From: JAHJQZ01 sp963667595
GTDB taxonomy: Bacteria > Pseudomonadota > Alphaproteobacteria > Rhizobiales > Devosiaceae
DNA: 64,000 nt
NCBI GenBank assembly: GCA_963667595.2
Contig: CAXXWD010000008.1
Span: 62,001-126,000 of the forward strand
Reading direction: 5' to 3'
Shown: positions 53,727 through 61,940 of the stretch, piece after piece
How the letters are laid out: every line of letters starts with the position of its first letter
Numbering within the stretch: position 1 is the first letter of the stretch
The notes under the pieces: model-generated
Databases searched by the model: none
What the model saw: the letters and a program-made list of their open reading frames with translations, nothing else
Told to the model about the DNA's origin: nothing
Translations under genes and position numbers: made by a program

Positions 53727-54722
53727 ATGGACCTGACAACGAAATATCTTGGGCTGACGCTCAAGACCCCGTTGATCGCGAGTGCGAGCCCACTCAATCG
53801 CCATCTCGACAAGCTTAAGGAAATTCAGGATCACGGCGCTGGCGCCGTGGTTCTGCCCTCGATCTTCGAAGAGCAGATTTCCCAGGAACAGGAAATGATC
53901 GACGCTCTGATCGGATCGGGGTCCGAAAGCTTCGGGGAAGCCCTGAGCTATTTCCCGGCCGAGACCTCCTACGCGTTCGACAGTTCGGGCTATCTCAAGC
54001 TGATCGAGAAAGCCGCCAAGGGCCTCGACGTGCCGGTTATCGCCTCCCTCAACGGCGTTTCCACCAGGGGCTGGACCGGATATGCCCGCGACATGGAATC
54101 GGCGGGCGCCAAGGCGATCGAGCTCAACATCTTCTTCGTGCCGTCGGACATCGCGCTTGACGGCCGCGAGGTCGAGAAGCGCTATACCGACATCGTCGCC
54201 GCCGTGTCCTCGGCGGTGAAGCTGCCGGTTTCGGTCAAGATCGGCCCCTATTTCTCGTCGGTCGGTCATATGGCCGGCGAGTTGGTCAAGGCCGGAGCCA
54301 AGGGTCTGGTGCTGTTCAACCGCTTCTATCAGCCGGACATCGATCCGCTGAACCTGTCGGTCGAAACCAGCCTCAACCTGTCCACTCCGGACGAGATGCG
54401 CTTGCCTTTGTTGTGGATCGGCGTTCTGTCGGGTCGGGTATCCGCCTCGCTGGCCGCCACCACAGGCGTCGATTCGCCCGACGATGTGATCAAGTACCTG
54501 CTCGCCGGCGCCGACGTGGTCATGACCACCTCGGCTCTGTTGAAGCACGGACCGGCACACATGAAGGTGCTCCACGACGGGGTGTCTGATTGGCTGAAGG
54601 CCCGCAATCTCGCATCGCCGGACGGCATTCGCGGCAAACTCAGCCACGCCAACGTCAAGAATCCCGAAGCCTACGAACGGGCCAATTACATCAAGGTCCT
54701 GCAGGGTTTCGACGTCGGCTGA
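53727..54722 (+). CDS. Dihydroorotate dehydrogenase-like flavoprotein
   Basis: A 331-residue TIM-barrel protein of the DHOD family: TKYLGLTLKTPLIASASPLN at the start, VPVIASLNGVSTRGW, KAIELNIFFVPSD, LPVSVKIGPYFSS and the FMN phosphate region LLAGADVVMTTSALLKHGP. The catalytic base of pyrimidine enzymes is not obvious. Genes of this type often follow nifJ, but their role is unknown. GGGAGG precedes the ATG; an in-frame TTG lies just before it. It ends the operon at a strong terminator. Confidence 0.88.
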   Translation: MDLTTKYLGLTLKTPLIASASPLNRHLDKLKEIQDHGAGAVVLPSIFEEQISQEQEMIDALIGSGSESFGEALSYFPAETSYAFDSSGYLKLIEKAAKGLDVPVIASLNGVSTRGWTGYARDMESAGAKAIELNIFFVPSDIALDGREVEKRYTDIVAAVSSAVKLPVSVKIGPYFSSVGHMAGELVKAGAKGLVLFNRFYQPDIDPLNLSVETSLNLSTPDEMRLPLLWIGVLSGRVSASLAATTGVDSPDDVIKYLLAGADVVMTTSALLKHGPAHMKVLHDGVSDWLKARNLASPDGIRGKLSHANVKNPEAYERANYIKVLQGFDVG

Positions 54723-54751
54723 CGCCGCGGCGACAGATCAGAAAATTCGAG

Positions 54752-54783
54752 CCGGCGCCTTTCGGGGCGCCGGTTTTCTTTTG
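54752..54783 (+). terminator. Rho-independent terminator after the PFOR operon
   Basis: The stem CCGGCGCC/GGCGCCGG with a six-base loop is followed by TTTTCTTTT. Confidence 0.92.
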
Positions 54784-54919
54784 GGCATCCCCGGGAATGC
54801 GCCGCCCTTTTCCCCCTTCGATCGGGAGAAACGGAATGGGGTGGAGCCACAAGCACTTGCACTGACACCCTCACTCTTGATCCCTCCCCTGCAAGGGGGA
54901 GAAAAACCATAAAAGCTTC

Positions 54920-55016
54920 GGGCGCTTTGATTGCATCAAACCGCCCGGCTCTATCCCTTTGTGGTCGCATCGGGTGATGCGAAAAACCGCAAGTCCACTT
55001 TTTCGCCCGATGCTCC
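54920..55016. repeat. Composite of dispersed palindromes, families B and A
   Basis: The family B hairpin GGGCGCTTTGAT-TGC-ATCAAACCGCCC (54920-54946) is followed by a family A element (54967-55016, GCGAAAAACCGCAAGTCCAC between GCATCGGG and CCCGATGC). It is the reverse arrangement of the composite near 33.7 kb. Confidence 0.7.
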
Positions 55017-55083
55017 AAGCCGCGACCATCTAGAAAAAACAGATTCCGAAAAAGCCTGCCCACCATGGCCGGAAGCGTTCGGC

Positions 55084-55818
55084 TTACAGTCCTCCGCCCG
55101 AAACCGCCGCCAGATCATCGAGGATCGCCCTGGCGCCCGCCTCGACATCGCTCTCGCTCCTTTGTCCGGCGGCTTTCCCGAAATCGCGAACGGCCACGAT
55201 GCGCGCCGGCACCGGCGACATCACGTAAACCCGTTCGGCGAAACGCGCCGCTTCCCTGACGTCATGGGTTACGACCAGAGCCGAGAGGCCCTCCGTATCG
55301 ACCCGCGACCTGACCAGCGCCAGCATCTCCCGCGACAAGGCAACGTCGAGCCCGGAAAACGGTTCATCGAGCAGCAAAAGATCGGGCGTGATGACCAGAG
55401 CGCGGGCCAAAGCCACGCGACGGCGCATGCCGCCGGACAATTGACGCGGATATTTGCCGATATCGTCGCCGACAAGACCGACCGACTGCAGCAGCGCCTG
55501 CGCCCGTTCGCGGCGGTCCTTGCGTTTCAGGCCATCGGGTTTGAGAGCAAAGCCGACATTGTCGCGCGCCGTGCGCCAGGGCAGCAGCAGCGGGTCCTGA
55601 AACATCACGCCGGTGCGCCCGGAAGCCCGCTGAACGGTGCCGGCCGCTTGATCGATCAGACCGGCGGCGATCGCGATCGAGGTGCTCTTGCCGCAGCCCG
55701 ATGGACCCATCAGGGCGACCATGGTTCCCCGTTTCACGCTGAGATCGATGCCGTCGAGCACATTTGCGCCGTCATAGCCGAAACGAACACCCGAGAAATC
55801 CAGCACGACCGCGCTCAT
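55084..55818 (-). CDS. ABC transporter ATP-binding protein (nitrate/sulfonate/taurine type)
   Basis: 244 residues with Walker A LMGPSGCGKSTSIAIAAG, Q-loop VMFQDPLLLPWRTARDN, signature LSGGMRRRVALARAL, Walker B DLLLLDEPFSGLD and H-loop VVTHDVREAARF. The signature and Q-loop segment are those of the SsuB/TauB group. It overlaps the permease gene by four bases, forming a three-gene operon with the binding protein upstream. The operon is on the opposite strand between two redox operons. Confidence 0.92.
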   Translation of the reverse strand: MSAVVLDFSGVRFGYDGANVLDGIDLSVKRGTMVALMGPSGCGKSTSIAIAAGLIDQAAGTVQRASGRTGVMFQDPLLLPWRTARDNVGFALKPDGLKRKDRRERAQALLQSVGLVGDDIGKYPRQLSGGMRRRVALARALVITPDLLLLDEPFSGLDVALSREMLALVRSRVDTEGLSALVVTHDVREAARFAERVYVMSPVPARIVAVRDFGKAAGQRSESDVEAGARAILDDLAAVSGGGL

Positions 55819-56606
55819 GAGGATTTCCGCCTGTCATCCTCGCGCCAGAACGCCATCCGGCGCTGTATCGGGCGCAACAAGAGGTTGTCGAAAACGATCA
55901 GTACCGCGACCACGACCATGACCCAGGCCATGGTTTCGGCCGTATCGAGCCTGACCCGCGCCGTGGCGATGCCGTCGCCGATGCCACCCGAGCCGGACAA
56001 CAGTTCCGCCATCACCGAGACCTTCCACGACATGGCGAGCGTCGTTGCCAGCGCCGGAAAGACATGGCCGATCATGTGAGGCCCGTAGACATCCGTCGCC
56101 ATGGCCGAAAACGGCGCGCGAAAAGCCCGCGCCATGCGGGCCAACTCGCCGTCGAGACTGCGTGCCCCCTCAGTCGCGGCGGCAAAAACGATCGGGCCGG
56201 TGGCGACGGCGATGGTGAAGATGACGGCCCAGCGGCCGCCGAACCACAAAAGCGCCAAAACCACCCAGGCGATGGCCGGAATGCCCAACAGAACGATGGC
56301 GACCGGTTGCAGCGTCAACCGGACCTCCTCGCGAAGACCCGCCAGCGTGCCGGCGAAAATGCCGAAGGCAATGCCAATCAGCCAGCCCATGCCGGCATTG
56401 CCGGCCGTCAGGCCAAGCGCCGGCAGGACCTCGCCATTGCGGGTCATTGCAAAAAGGGTCGTCAGCGTGTCGGCAAGGCCGGGAAGCACCAGCGTTCCGT
56501 AAACGTGGTGCCCCCATTCCCACAAGCCAAGCAGGATCGCGACGCCCAGAAACCCGAACAACCAGGACGCACGCCGCCGCTTGCCCGTCACTGCTTTCAG
56601 CCCCAA
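55815..56606 (-). CDS. ABC transporter permease (nitrate/sulfonate/taurine type)
   Basis: A 263-residue inner membrane permease with about six helices. The start AVTGKRRRASWLFGFLGVAI leads into helix one; ATDVYGPHMIGHVFPALATT is close to the EAA cytoplasmic loop that contacts the ATPase, and WKVSVMAELLSGSGGIGDGI follows as usual in the SsuC/TauC group. It overlaps the binding-protein gene by ten bases. Confidence 0.9.
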   Translation of the reverse strand: MGLKAVTGKRRRASWLFGFLGVAILLGLWEWGHHVYGTLVLPGLADTLTTLFAMTRNGEVLPALGLTAGNAGMGWLIGIAFGIFAGTLAGLREEVRLTLQPVAIVLLGIPAIAWVVLALLWFGGRWAVIFTIAVATGPIVFAAATEGARSLDGELARMARAFRAPFSAMATDVYGPHMIGHVFPALATTLAMSWKVSVMAELLSGSGGIGDGIATARVRLDTAETMAWVMVVVAVLIVFDNLLLRPIQRRMAFWREDDRRKSS

Positions 56607-57610
56607 TAGAAGGCCGGGTCAGGCTTTTTGCCGCCGACGATACGCGGATCGAGACTCATCAGGTTGTCGAAATAGATCTCGATGTCTTCCTGCGACTCTT
56701 TCGCCGTCTTGACGTCGATATGGACGAAAGGCAGCGATTTGGCGATGATCGGCGCCGGCAGGCCGAGCTTGTCGGCCGACAGCGCACCCGCCGCATCCGG
56801 GTTGCTGAGAACCCACTGGCCGGCATCGACGCAGGCGTCATGAACCGCCCTGACCACATCCTCATGCGCGTCGAGAAACGCCTCGCTCACCGCCAGGCCG
56901 ACCTGTGGAATCTTCGGCCCGCGTCCCGTGTGCTTGCCATAGACCTCGGTGACATCGAAGGCGCGGAAAAGCGGAAGCCCTTCCTTCTTCGCCTTCAAAA
57001 GCGCGGCCGTCGCGGCCGGTTCGTGCAGAACCGCAACATCGCCCCGCCCGGATAAATAGAGCGGCACCGCCTCGCTCGGCGTCCCGACATAATCGAGCGT
57101 CACATCCTTGTCGGGATCGAGCCCCGACCATTTGAGCACGAGACGGAACAAAAGGTCCGGCGCCTCGTTCTTGTTGGACAAAAGCACATGCTTGCCGGCC
57201 AGATCCTCGATCCTGGTGATGGTCTCGTCGCGCGCCATGACGTAAAGAACGCCCCAGGTGACGACATTGATCATGCGCGTCCCGGCGCCGCGATTGAAGA
57301 AGTTCGAGGCCGCATAGGTCGAGGTGGCGAAGATGTCGAAATCACCGGTGGCGATGCCGGCCCGCATCTGATCGGTGCTTTTCCAGATGTCGAATCGCGT
57401 TCCCGGCGCCACCGGTTCAAGCGCCCCGGAGGCGACCGCCCGGGCGAACACCGCCGATGGCGAGGCGGGAATTCCCCAAATGGTTAGCGATTCGTCAAGG
57501 GCGCTGGCCGCCAGAACGCCGCGCATCGGCATGACGGCAGAGGCACCACAAAGGGCAAGCCCGGCCATGAAACTGCGCCGGGTGAGGATGGTACCATTCC
57601 GGGATATCAT
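56597..57610 (-). CDS. ABC transporter substrate-binding protein with Tat-like signal
   Basis: About 337 residues. The N-terminus has a twin-arginine pattern (ILTRRSFMAGLALCGASAVM) followed by the NMT1/SsuA-like periplasmic binding fold (SLTIWGIPASPSAVFARAVA, then GDFDIFATSTYAASNFF and PEAVPLYLSGRGDVAVLHEP-like sequence). Ligand unknown; relatives bind taurine, sulfonates, nitrate or thiamine precursors. GGAGA lies seven bases before the ATG; a frame open further upstream has no good start. Tat export would suit a protein that folds before export. Confidence 0.88.
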   Translation of the reverse strand: MISRNGTILTRRSFMAGLALCGASAVMPMRGVLAASALDESLTIWGIPASPSAVFARAVASGALEPVAPGTRFDIWKSTDQMRAGIATGDFDIFATSTYAASNFFNRGAGTRMINVVTWGVLYVMARDETITRIEDLAGKHVLLSNKNEAPDLLFRLVLKWSGLDPDKDVTLDYVGTPSEAVPLYLSGRGDVAVLHEPAATAALLKAKKEGLPLFRAFDVTEVYGKHTGRGPKIPQVGLAVSEAFLDAHEDVVRAVHDACVDAGQWVLSNPDAAGALSADKLGLPAPIIAKSLPFVHIDVKTAKESQEDIEIYFDNLMSLDPRIVGGKKPDPAFYWG

Positions 57611-57761
57611 CGGGAGGTCTCCGTTTTCGATTGCACTTCCAGTCGTTCCCCCCACCGTTGCCGGCCAAGTATTCGGCCGGTAACACTCAGGAATAGGCCA
57701 CGCCCCATCCAGGGTGTCAACGCACGAGCTTGAGAACGCGGCAGTTTTATTTATTCGAATA

Positions 57762-57778
57762 GTTGCATATATATCAAC
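57762..57778. promoter_or_regulatory. Palindrome in the divergent region of the ABC transporter and hydrogenase operons
   Basis: GTTGCATATATATCAAC is palindromic except for one position pair, in an AT-rich stretch 150 bases from the binding-protein start and about 200 from the fusion gene. It could be an operator for either operon. The spacing does not fit FNR. The rest of the 366-base intergenic region shows nothing I can name. Confidence 0.35.
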
Positions 57779-57976
57779 GACATGGTTGCTGTCCGTTTGA
57801 TCCAGCGCAAGGAGCCGCGGCCAGGCATCGGCTATGCGGGGGCGCCTATCGTGAGCCGCGAGAGCGAACTTCTTCAAACAACTGATACCTCTCTGGGTGA
57901 GATTAATTAAAGTTGAAGCAAGAAGTGGGAGGACCTTGGCATCACTGGCTCATTGTCAGCAGGATCGAGGTCAACA

Positions 57977-59974
57977 ATGGCACAGGTAGTATTTGGTGTG
58001 TGGGACGGCGTGGTCCACGACGCGCGAAGCGGCGATACCCCCGATGCGTCTCCGCTCACCGCCCTCAAGCGTTTTGACGAGTTCGACGAAGGAAACGGCA
58101 TTCGCGCCTTTTTCGGCGATCGCGGTTTTTTCGTCTTCGACGACAAGGTCAGCCTGATCGACGGGCTCTACCACTACATGGAAAAGGCCGCCGAGCAGTC
58201 GTGCGGACAGTGTACTCCTTGCCGCATGGGCACGGTGCTGGTGCGCGACGCGCTCGACAAGATGCGACGCGGGCTCGATTCGCCGCTTGATTTCGACGAC
58301 ATGGAAATGCTCGGCGAACAGATGCGGACGACCTCGCTTTGCGGTCTGGGCCAGACCTGCGCGGTGGCGCTGCTCGATGCCATTCACAATTTCCGCGACC
58401 GGCTCGAAGCGGAAATCGCCGATCACCGGCCGATCCGGGCGCAGCACGGCATGGCCTATATGACGGCCCCCTGTATCGAGGCCTGCCCGTCCAAGGTCAA
58501 CGTGCCGCGCTATATCGACTACATCCGCGACGGCAAGCCCGAATATTCGCTCGGCGTCCTGCTGCAGAAATATCCCATGGCCGCGACCTGCGGGCGCGTC
58601 TGCGTGCGCTATTGCGAACTGGCCTGCCGGCGCAAGTTCGTCGACGAGGCGGTCGGCATCAAGACGCTGAAACGCTATGTCGCCGATCAGCAGGCCGGCC
58701 CCAACGCCCTCAAGTTCACCCGCGACATGATCCGCAAGCCCCTCGAAGACGGCATGAAGGTCGCGGTGATCGGCGCCGGCCCGGCGGGCATCTCCGCCGC
58801 CTACCACCTCTTGCTGCACGGCTATCATGTCGATGTGTTCGAAAAATCCGACCAGGCTGGCGGCATGGCGCAGATCGGCATCCCGAGCTATCGCCTGCCC
58901 AAGGACACGCTGGCGCTCGAAACCGACATCATTGCCGACCTCGGCGGGCATTTCCGCTTCGGCCAGGCGCTCGGACGCGATTTCTCCATCGATGACCTGT
59001 TCACCCAGGGGTACAAGGCGGTCTTTCTCGGCCTCGGCTGCCAGCAGGGGTCTGCGCTCGGCGTCGAAGGCGAGGACAAGGCGCGCGAAGGCTATTTCTC
59101 CGGCATCGACTTCCTTTTGAAGGTTCACGACCATGTCGGCGGGGTCAACAAGCTTGACCTCAAGGGCGAGGTCGTGGTCGTCGGCGGCGGCAACGTCGCC
59201 ATGGACTGCGTGCGCTCCGCCCTGCGTCTGGGCGCCGACAATGTCCATGTCATCTACCGGCGCACCGAAAAGGACATGCCGGCCGATCATGAGGAAATCG
59301 TCGCGGCCGGCCATGAGGGCATCCATTTCCACACCCTCACCAACCCGACCCGCATCATTGTCGAAAACGGCAAGGTGCTCGGTGTCGAACTGGTGAAAAT
59401 GGAACAGACGGAGCCTGACGAATCGGGCCGTCGCAAGGTCCGCCCCGTTCCGGGATCGGAATACGTCATGCCCTGCGACACCATCGTCGCCGCCATCGGC
59501 CAACAGGTCGAGGACAGCGACGTGATCGTCAAGGACGGAGTCGACCTCAACCGCTGGAAGACGGTTCAGACCGACTGGGCCCTGTCGACTTCGCGTCCCG
59601 GCGTCTTCGCCGGCGGCGACTGCGTCACCGGCCCGTCGACCCTGATCTACGCCATGGCCGCCGGTCTCAAGGCGGCGCGCAATATCAACGACTGGATTCA
59701 GCTCGGCACAACGCGCTTCTTCAAGCGCTCCCGTATGCGCCAGCTCATCCGCGACAATGATTTCCTGGCCGACGACGTCGTCGAAACGCCGGTGCGCAAC
59801 GCCTATCGCGTGCACAACCCGGAACTCGATCCGGAACTCCGCAAGCACATGTTCGAGGAGGTTGAACAGACCATCAGCGATTCGGAAGCCTACGCGGAGG
59901 CGCAACGCTGCATGCGTTGCTATCGCATCTATTCCGTCGTGACAGAACACTCCATCCCCGAGGGGGCGGCCTGA
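57977..59974 (+). CDS. Fusion of NuoF C-terminal Fe-S domain with GltD-type FAD/NAD(P) oxidoreductase
   Basis: A 665-residue protein. Residues 1-145 match the C-terminal part of NuoF/HydB, with the N3-type cluster ligands C76, C79, C82 and C122 in SCGQCTPCRMGTV and TSLCGLGQTC. The FMN- and NADH-binding domain of NuoF is absent. From about residue 155 a GltD-type module follows: cysteine-rich APCIEACPSKVNVPRY and CGRVCVRYCELACRR, an FAD fold VAVIGAGPAGISAAYHLLLH, and a second nucleotide fold VVVVGGGNVAMDCVRSALRL with YRRTEKDMPADHEE. The ATG chosen has GAGG six bases upstream. hydA follows after three bases, so this is probably the flavoprotein partner of the hydrogenase. Confidence 0.9.
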   Translation: MAQVVFGVWDGVVHDARSGDTPDASPLTALKRFDEFDEGNGIRAFFGDRGFFVFDDKVSLIDGLYHYMEKAAEQSCGQCTPCRMGTVLVRDALDKMRRGLDSPLDFDDMEMLGEQMRTTSLCGLGQTCAVALLDAIHNFRDRLEAEIADHRPIRAQHGMAYMTAPCIEACPSKVNVPRYIDYIRDGKPEYSLGVLLQKYPMAATCGRVCVRYCELACRRKFVDEAVGIKTLKRYVADQQAGPNALKFTRDMIRKPLEDGMKVAVIGAGPAGISAAYHLLLHGYHVDVFEKSDQAGGMAQIGIPSYRLPKDTLALETDIIADLGGHFRFGQALGRDFSIDDLFTQGYKAVFLGLGCQQGSALGVEGEDKAREGYFSGIDFLLKVHDHVGGVNKLDLKGEVVVVGGGNVAMDCVRSALRLGADNVHVIYRRTEKDMPADHEEIVAAGHEGIHFHTLTNPTRIIVENGKVLGVELVKMEQTEPDESGRRKVRPVPGSEYVMPCDTIVAAIGQQVEDSDVIVKDGVDLNRWKTVQTDWALSTSRPGVFAGGDCVTGPSTLIYAMAAGLKAARNINDWIQLGTTRFFKRSRMRQLIRDNDFLADDVVETPVRNAYRVHNPELDPELRKHMFEEVEQTISDSEAYAEAQRCMRCYRIYSVVTEHSIPEGAA

Positions 59975-59977
59975 GCC

Positions 59978-61837
59978 ATGTGCACTTCAAATTTCGCCGA
60001 TACAACCGAACGCGACCCAGCCGAAGCGACCATCGCCCTTGTCATCAACGGCAAGGCCTGTCTGGGTTTCGAGAATGAAACCATCCTGAGCTGCGCCCGT
60101 CGCCACGATATCTACATCCCGACCCTGTGCGAACTCGACGACATCGACCACACGCCCGGCACCTGCCGCGTCTGCGTCGTCGACATCCTCGAACAGGACA
60201 AGGACAAGCATCAGATCGTCACCTCCTGCAACACCCCCGTGCGCGAGGGCATGGCGGTCGAGACGCGCACCAACAAGGTCCGGGAAATGCAGCGCCTCCA
60301 GGTCGAGCTATTGATGGCCGACCACCTGCAGGACTGCGCGACCTGCATCCGCCACGGCGACTGCGAGTTGCAGGATCTGGCCCAGTTCGTCGGGCTCAAG
60401 GAAAATCGCTTCTTCGATCGCGCCCGCACCGAAGCCCGGCCGATCGACACCTCCTCCCCGGCCATCATCCGCGACATGCAACGCTGCGTCAGGTGCCAGC
60501 GCTGCGTGGCGATCTGCCGTCACTTCCAGGGCATCGATGCGCTGATGATGTCCGAAACCAGCGTCGACCGCCTGGTCGAATTGCGTGGCGGCGGCGATCA
60601 GGCGAATTCACTGTGCGTCTCCTGCGGCCAATGCGTGCTGGTCTGCCCGACCGGCGCCCTCGGGGAACGCGACGAGACCGACAAGGCGCTCGATTTCATC
60701 TGCGATCCCGAGCTGACCACCATCGTCCAGTTCGCCCCCGCGGTCCGTGTCGCCTTCGGTGAGGAATTCGGCATGCCTCCCGGCTCCAACGTCGAGGGCC
60801 ATGTCATCGCGGCCTGTCGCAAGATCGGCGTCGATGTCGTGCTCGACACCAATTTCGCCGCCGACGTGGTGATCATGGAAGAGGGCATCGAGCTGCTCAA
60901 CCGACTGAAGGAAGGCCAGAAGCCGACCTTCACCTCCTGTTGCCCGGCCTGGATCAACTTCGCCGAAATCCACTATCCCGACATCCTGCCGATGCTGAGT
61001 TCCACCAAATCTCCGCAGCAGGTTTTGTCCACCCTCGCCAAGACCTATCTGCCGGAAAAGGTCGGCGTGCCGGCCGAAAAGATCCGGGTAATCTCGATCA
61101 TGCCCTGCACCGCCAAGAAGGACGAGGCGGCCCGCCCGCAACACGAACGCGACGGGATGCCCGATACCGACGTGGTGCTGACCACGCGCGAATTCGCCCG
61201 GCTCCTGAGACGCGAAGGCATCAACCTGGCTGATCTGGAACCCTCGAGTTTCGACAATCCTTATATGAGCGAGTATTCCGGCGCCGGCGCCATTTTCGGC
61301 ACCACCGGCGGCGTCATGGAAGCGGCCGTGCGTACGATCTATTCCATCGTCAACGGCAAGGAACTCGACCAGATCGAACTGACGCAGCTCAGGGGCTTCG
61401 AAGGCATTCGCGAGGCATCGGTCGAACTCGGCGGTCCGTTCGGAACGGTCAAGGTGGCCATGGTACATGGCCTCGGAGACACGCGCGCGCTGGTGGAAAA
61501 AGTGCGCAAGGGCGACGCCGACTACGACTTCATCGAGGTGATGGCCTGCCCCGGCGGCTGCGTCGACGGCGGCGGGTCCTTGAGGTCCAAGAAGGCCTAT
61601 CTGCCCTACGCCATGGCGCGGCGCGAAACGATCTACAACGTCGATCGCAAGACCACGGTGCGCCAGTCCCATAACAACGAACAGGTCAAATCGCTCTACC
61701 GCGATTTCCTGGAGGCCCCGAATTCGGAAAAGGCCCACCAGCTCCTGCACACGCATTATTCCGACCGCCGTCGCGACATGAAGCACACGGTCAAGGAAGT
61801 GTGGGACGACGTGAAAATGAGCACGATGATCTATTAG
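59978..61837 (+). CDS. hydA: [FeFe]-hydrogenase catalytic subunit
   Basis: A 619-residue [FeFe]-hydrogenase. The N-terminal part has a [2Fe-2S] domain (C51, C63, C66, C84), a His-Cys3 [4Fe-4S] site (H116, C120, C123, C129), and two [4Fe-4S] clusters (C170-C180 and C213-C223). The H-cluster motifs are complete: TSCCPAW (319-325), MPCTAKKDEA (375-384) and EVMACPGGCVDGGG (520-533). The C-terminus has the small-subunit-like domain (LLHTHYSDRRRDMKHTVKEV). This is the M3-type architecture, seen in NAD(P)H-linked and bifurcating enzymes. No maturation gene (hydE, hydF, hydG) lies in the window. Although the N-terminus resembles NuoG, the H-cluster motifs decide the call. Confidence 0.97.
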   Translation: MCTSNFADTTERDPAEATIALVINGKACLGFENETILSCARRHDIYIPTLCELDDIDHTPGTCRVCVVDILEQDKDKHQIVTSCNTPVREGMAVETRTNKVREMQRLQVELLMADHLQDCATCIRHGDCELQDLAQFVGLKENRFFDRARTEARPIDTSSPAIIRDMQRCVRCQRCVAICRHFQGIDALMMSETSVDRLVELRGGGDQANSLCVSCGQCVLVCPTGALGERDETDKALDFICDPELTTIVQFAPAVRVAFGEEFGMPPGSNVEGHVIAACRKIGVDVVLDTNFAADVVIMEEGIELLNRLKEGQKPTFTSCCPAWINFAEIHYPDILPMLSSTKSPQQVLSTLAKTYLPEKVGVPAEKIRVISIMPCTAKKDEAARPQHERDGMPDTDVVLTTREFARLLRREGINLADLEPSSFDNPYMSEYSGAGAIFGTTGGVMEAAVRTIYSIVNGKELDQIELTQLRGFEGIREASVELGGPFGTVKVAMVHGLGDTRALVEKVRKGDADYDFIEVMACPGGCVDGGGSLRSKKAYLPYAMARRETIYNVDRKTTVRQSHNNEQVKSLYRDFLEAPNSEKAHQLLHTHYSDRRRDMKHTVKEVWDDVKMSTMIY

Positions 61838-61901
61838 GGCAACGGGCGAAAAGCGGCGACCGCTTTCGCCCCGGCCCCGTCGTGACGACAATGAAGTGAA
61901 A

Positions 61902-61940
61902 CACAAGGCGCTTTGACCCAGTCAAAGCGCCTTGTGCTTT
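61902..61940 (+). terminator. Perfect hairpin after hydA, also a family B palindrome
   Basis: CACAAGGCGCTTTGAC pairs perfectly over 16 bp with GTCAAAGCGCCTTGTG across a CCA loop, then CTTT. It may end the hydA transcript. The core GGCGCTTTGA/TCAAAGCGCC matches the family B repeats near 33.8 and 54.9 kb. A second hairpin, GGGCGAAAAGCGG/CCGCTTTCGCCC with one bulged base, lies just before it. Confidence 0.65.

Noticed and set aside
57762..57778. The AT-rich palindrome as an FNR/FixK site
   Set aside because: TTG and CAA are 9 bases apart, not the 8 required, and the fourth and fifth bases of the first half do not match; kept only as an unnamed palindrome.
59978..61837. NuoG (complex I) instead of hydrogenase
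   Set aside because: The N-terminal clusters are shared with NuoG, but the TSCCPAW, MPCTAK and EVMACPGGC motifs are specific to [FeFe]-hydrogenase.
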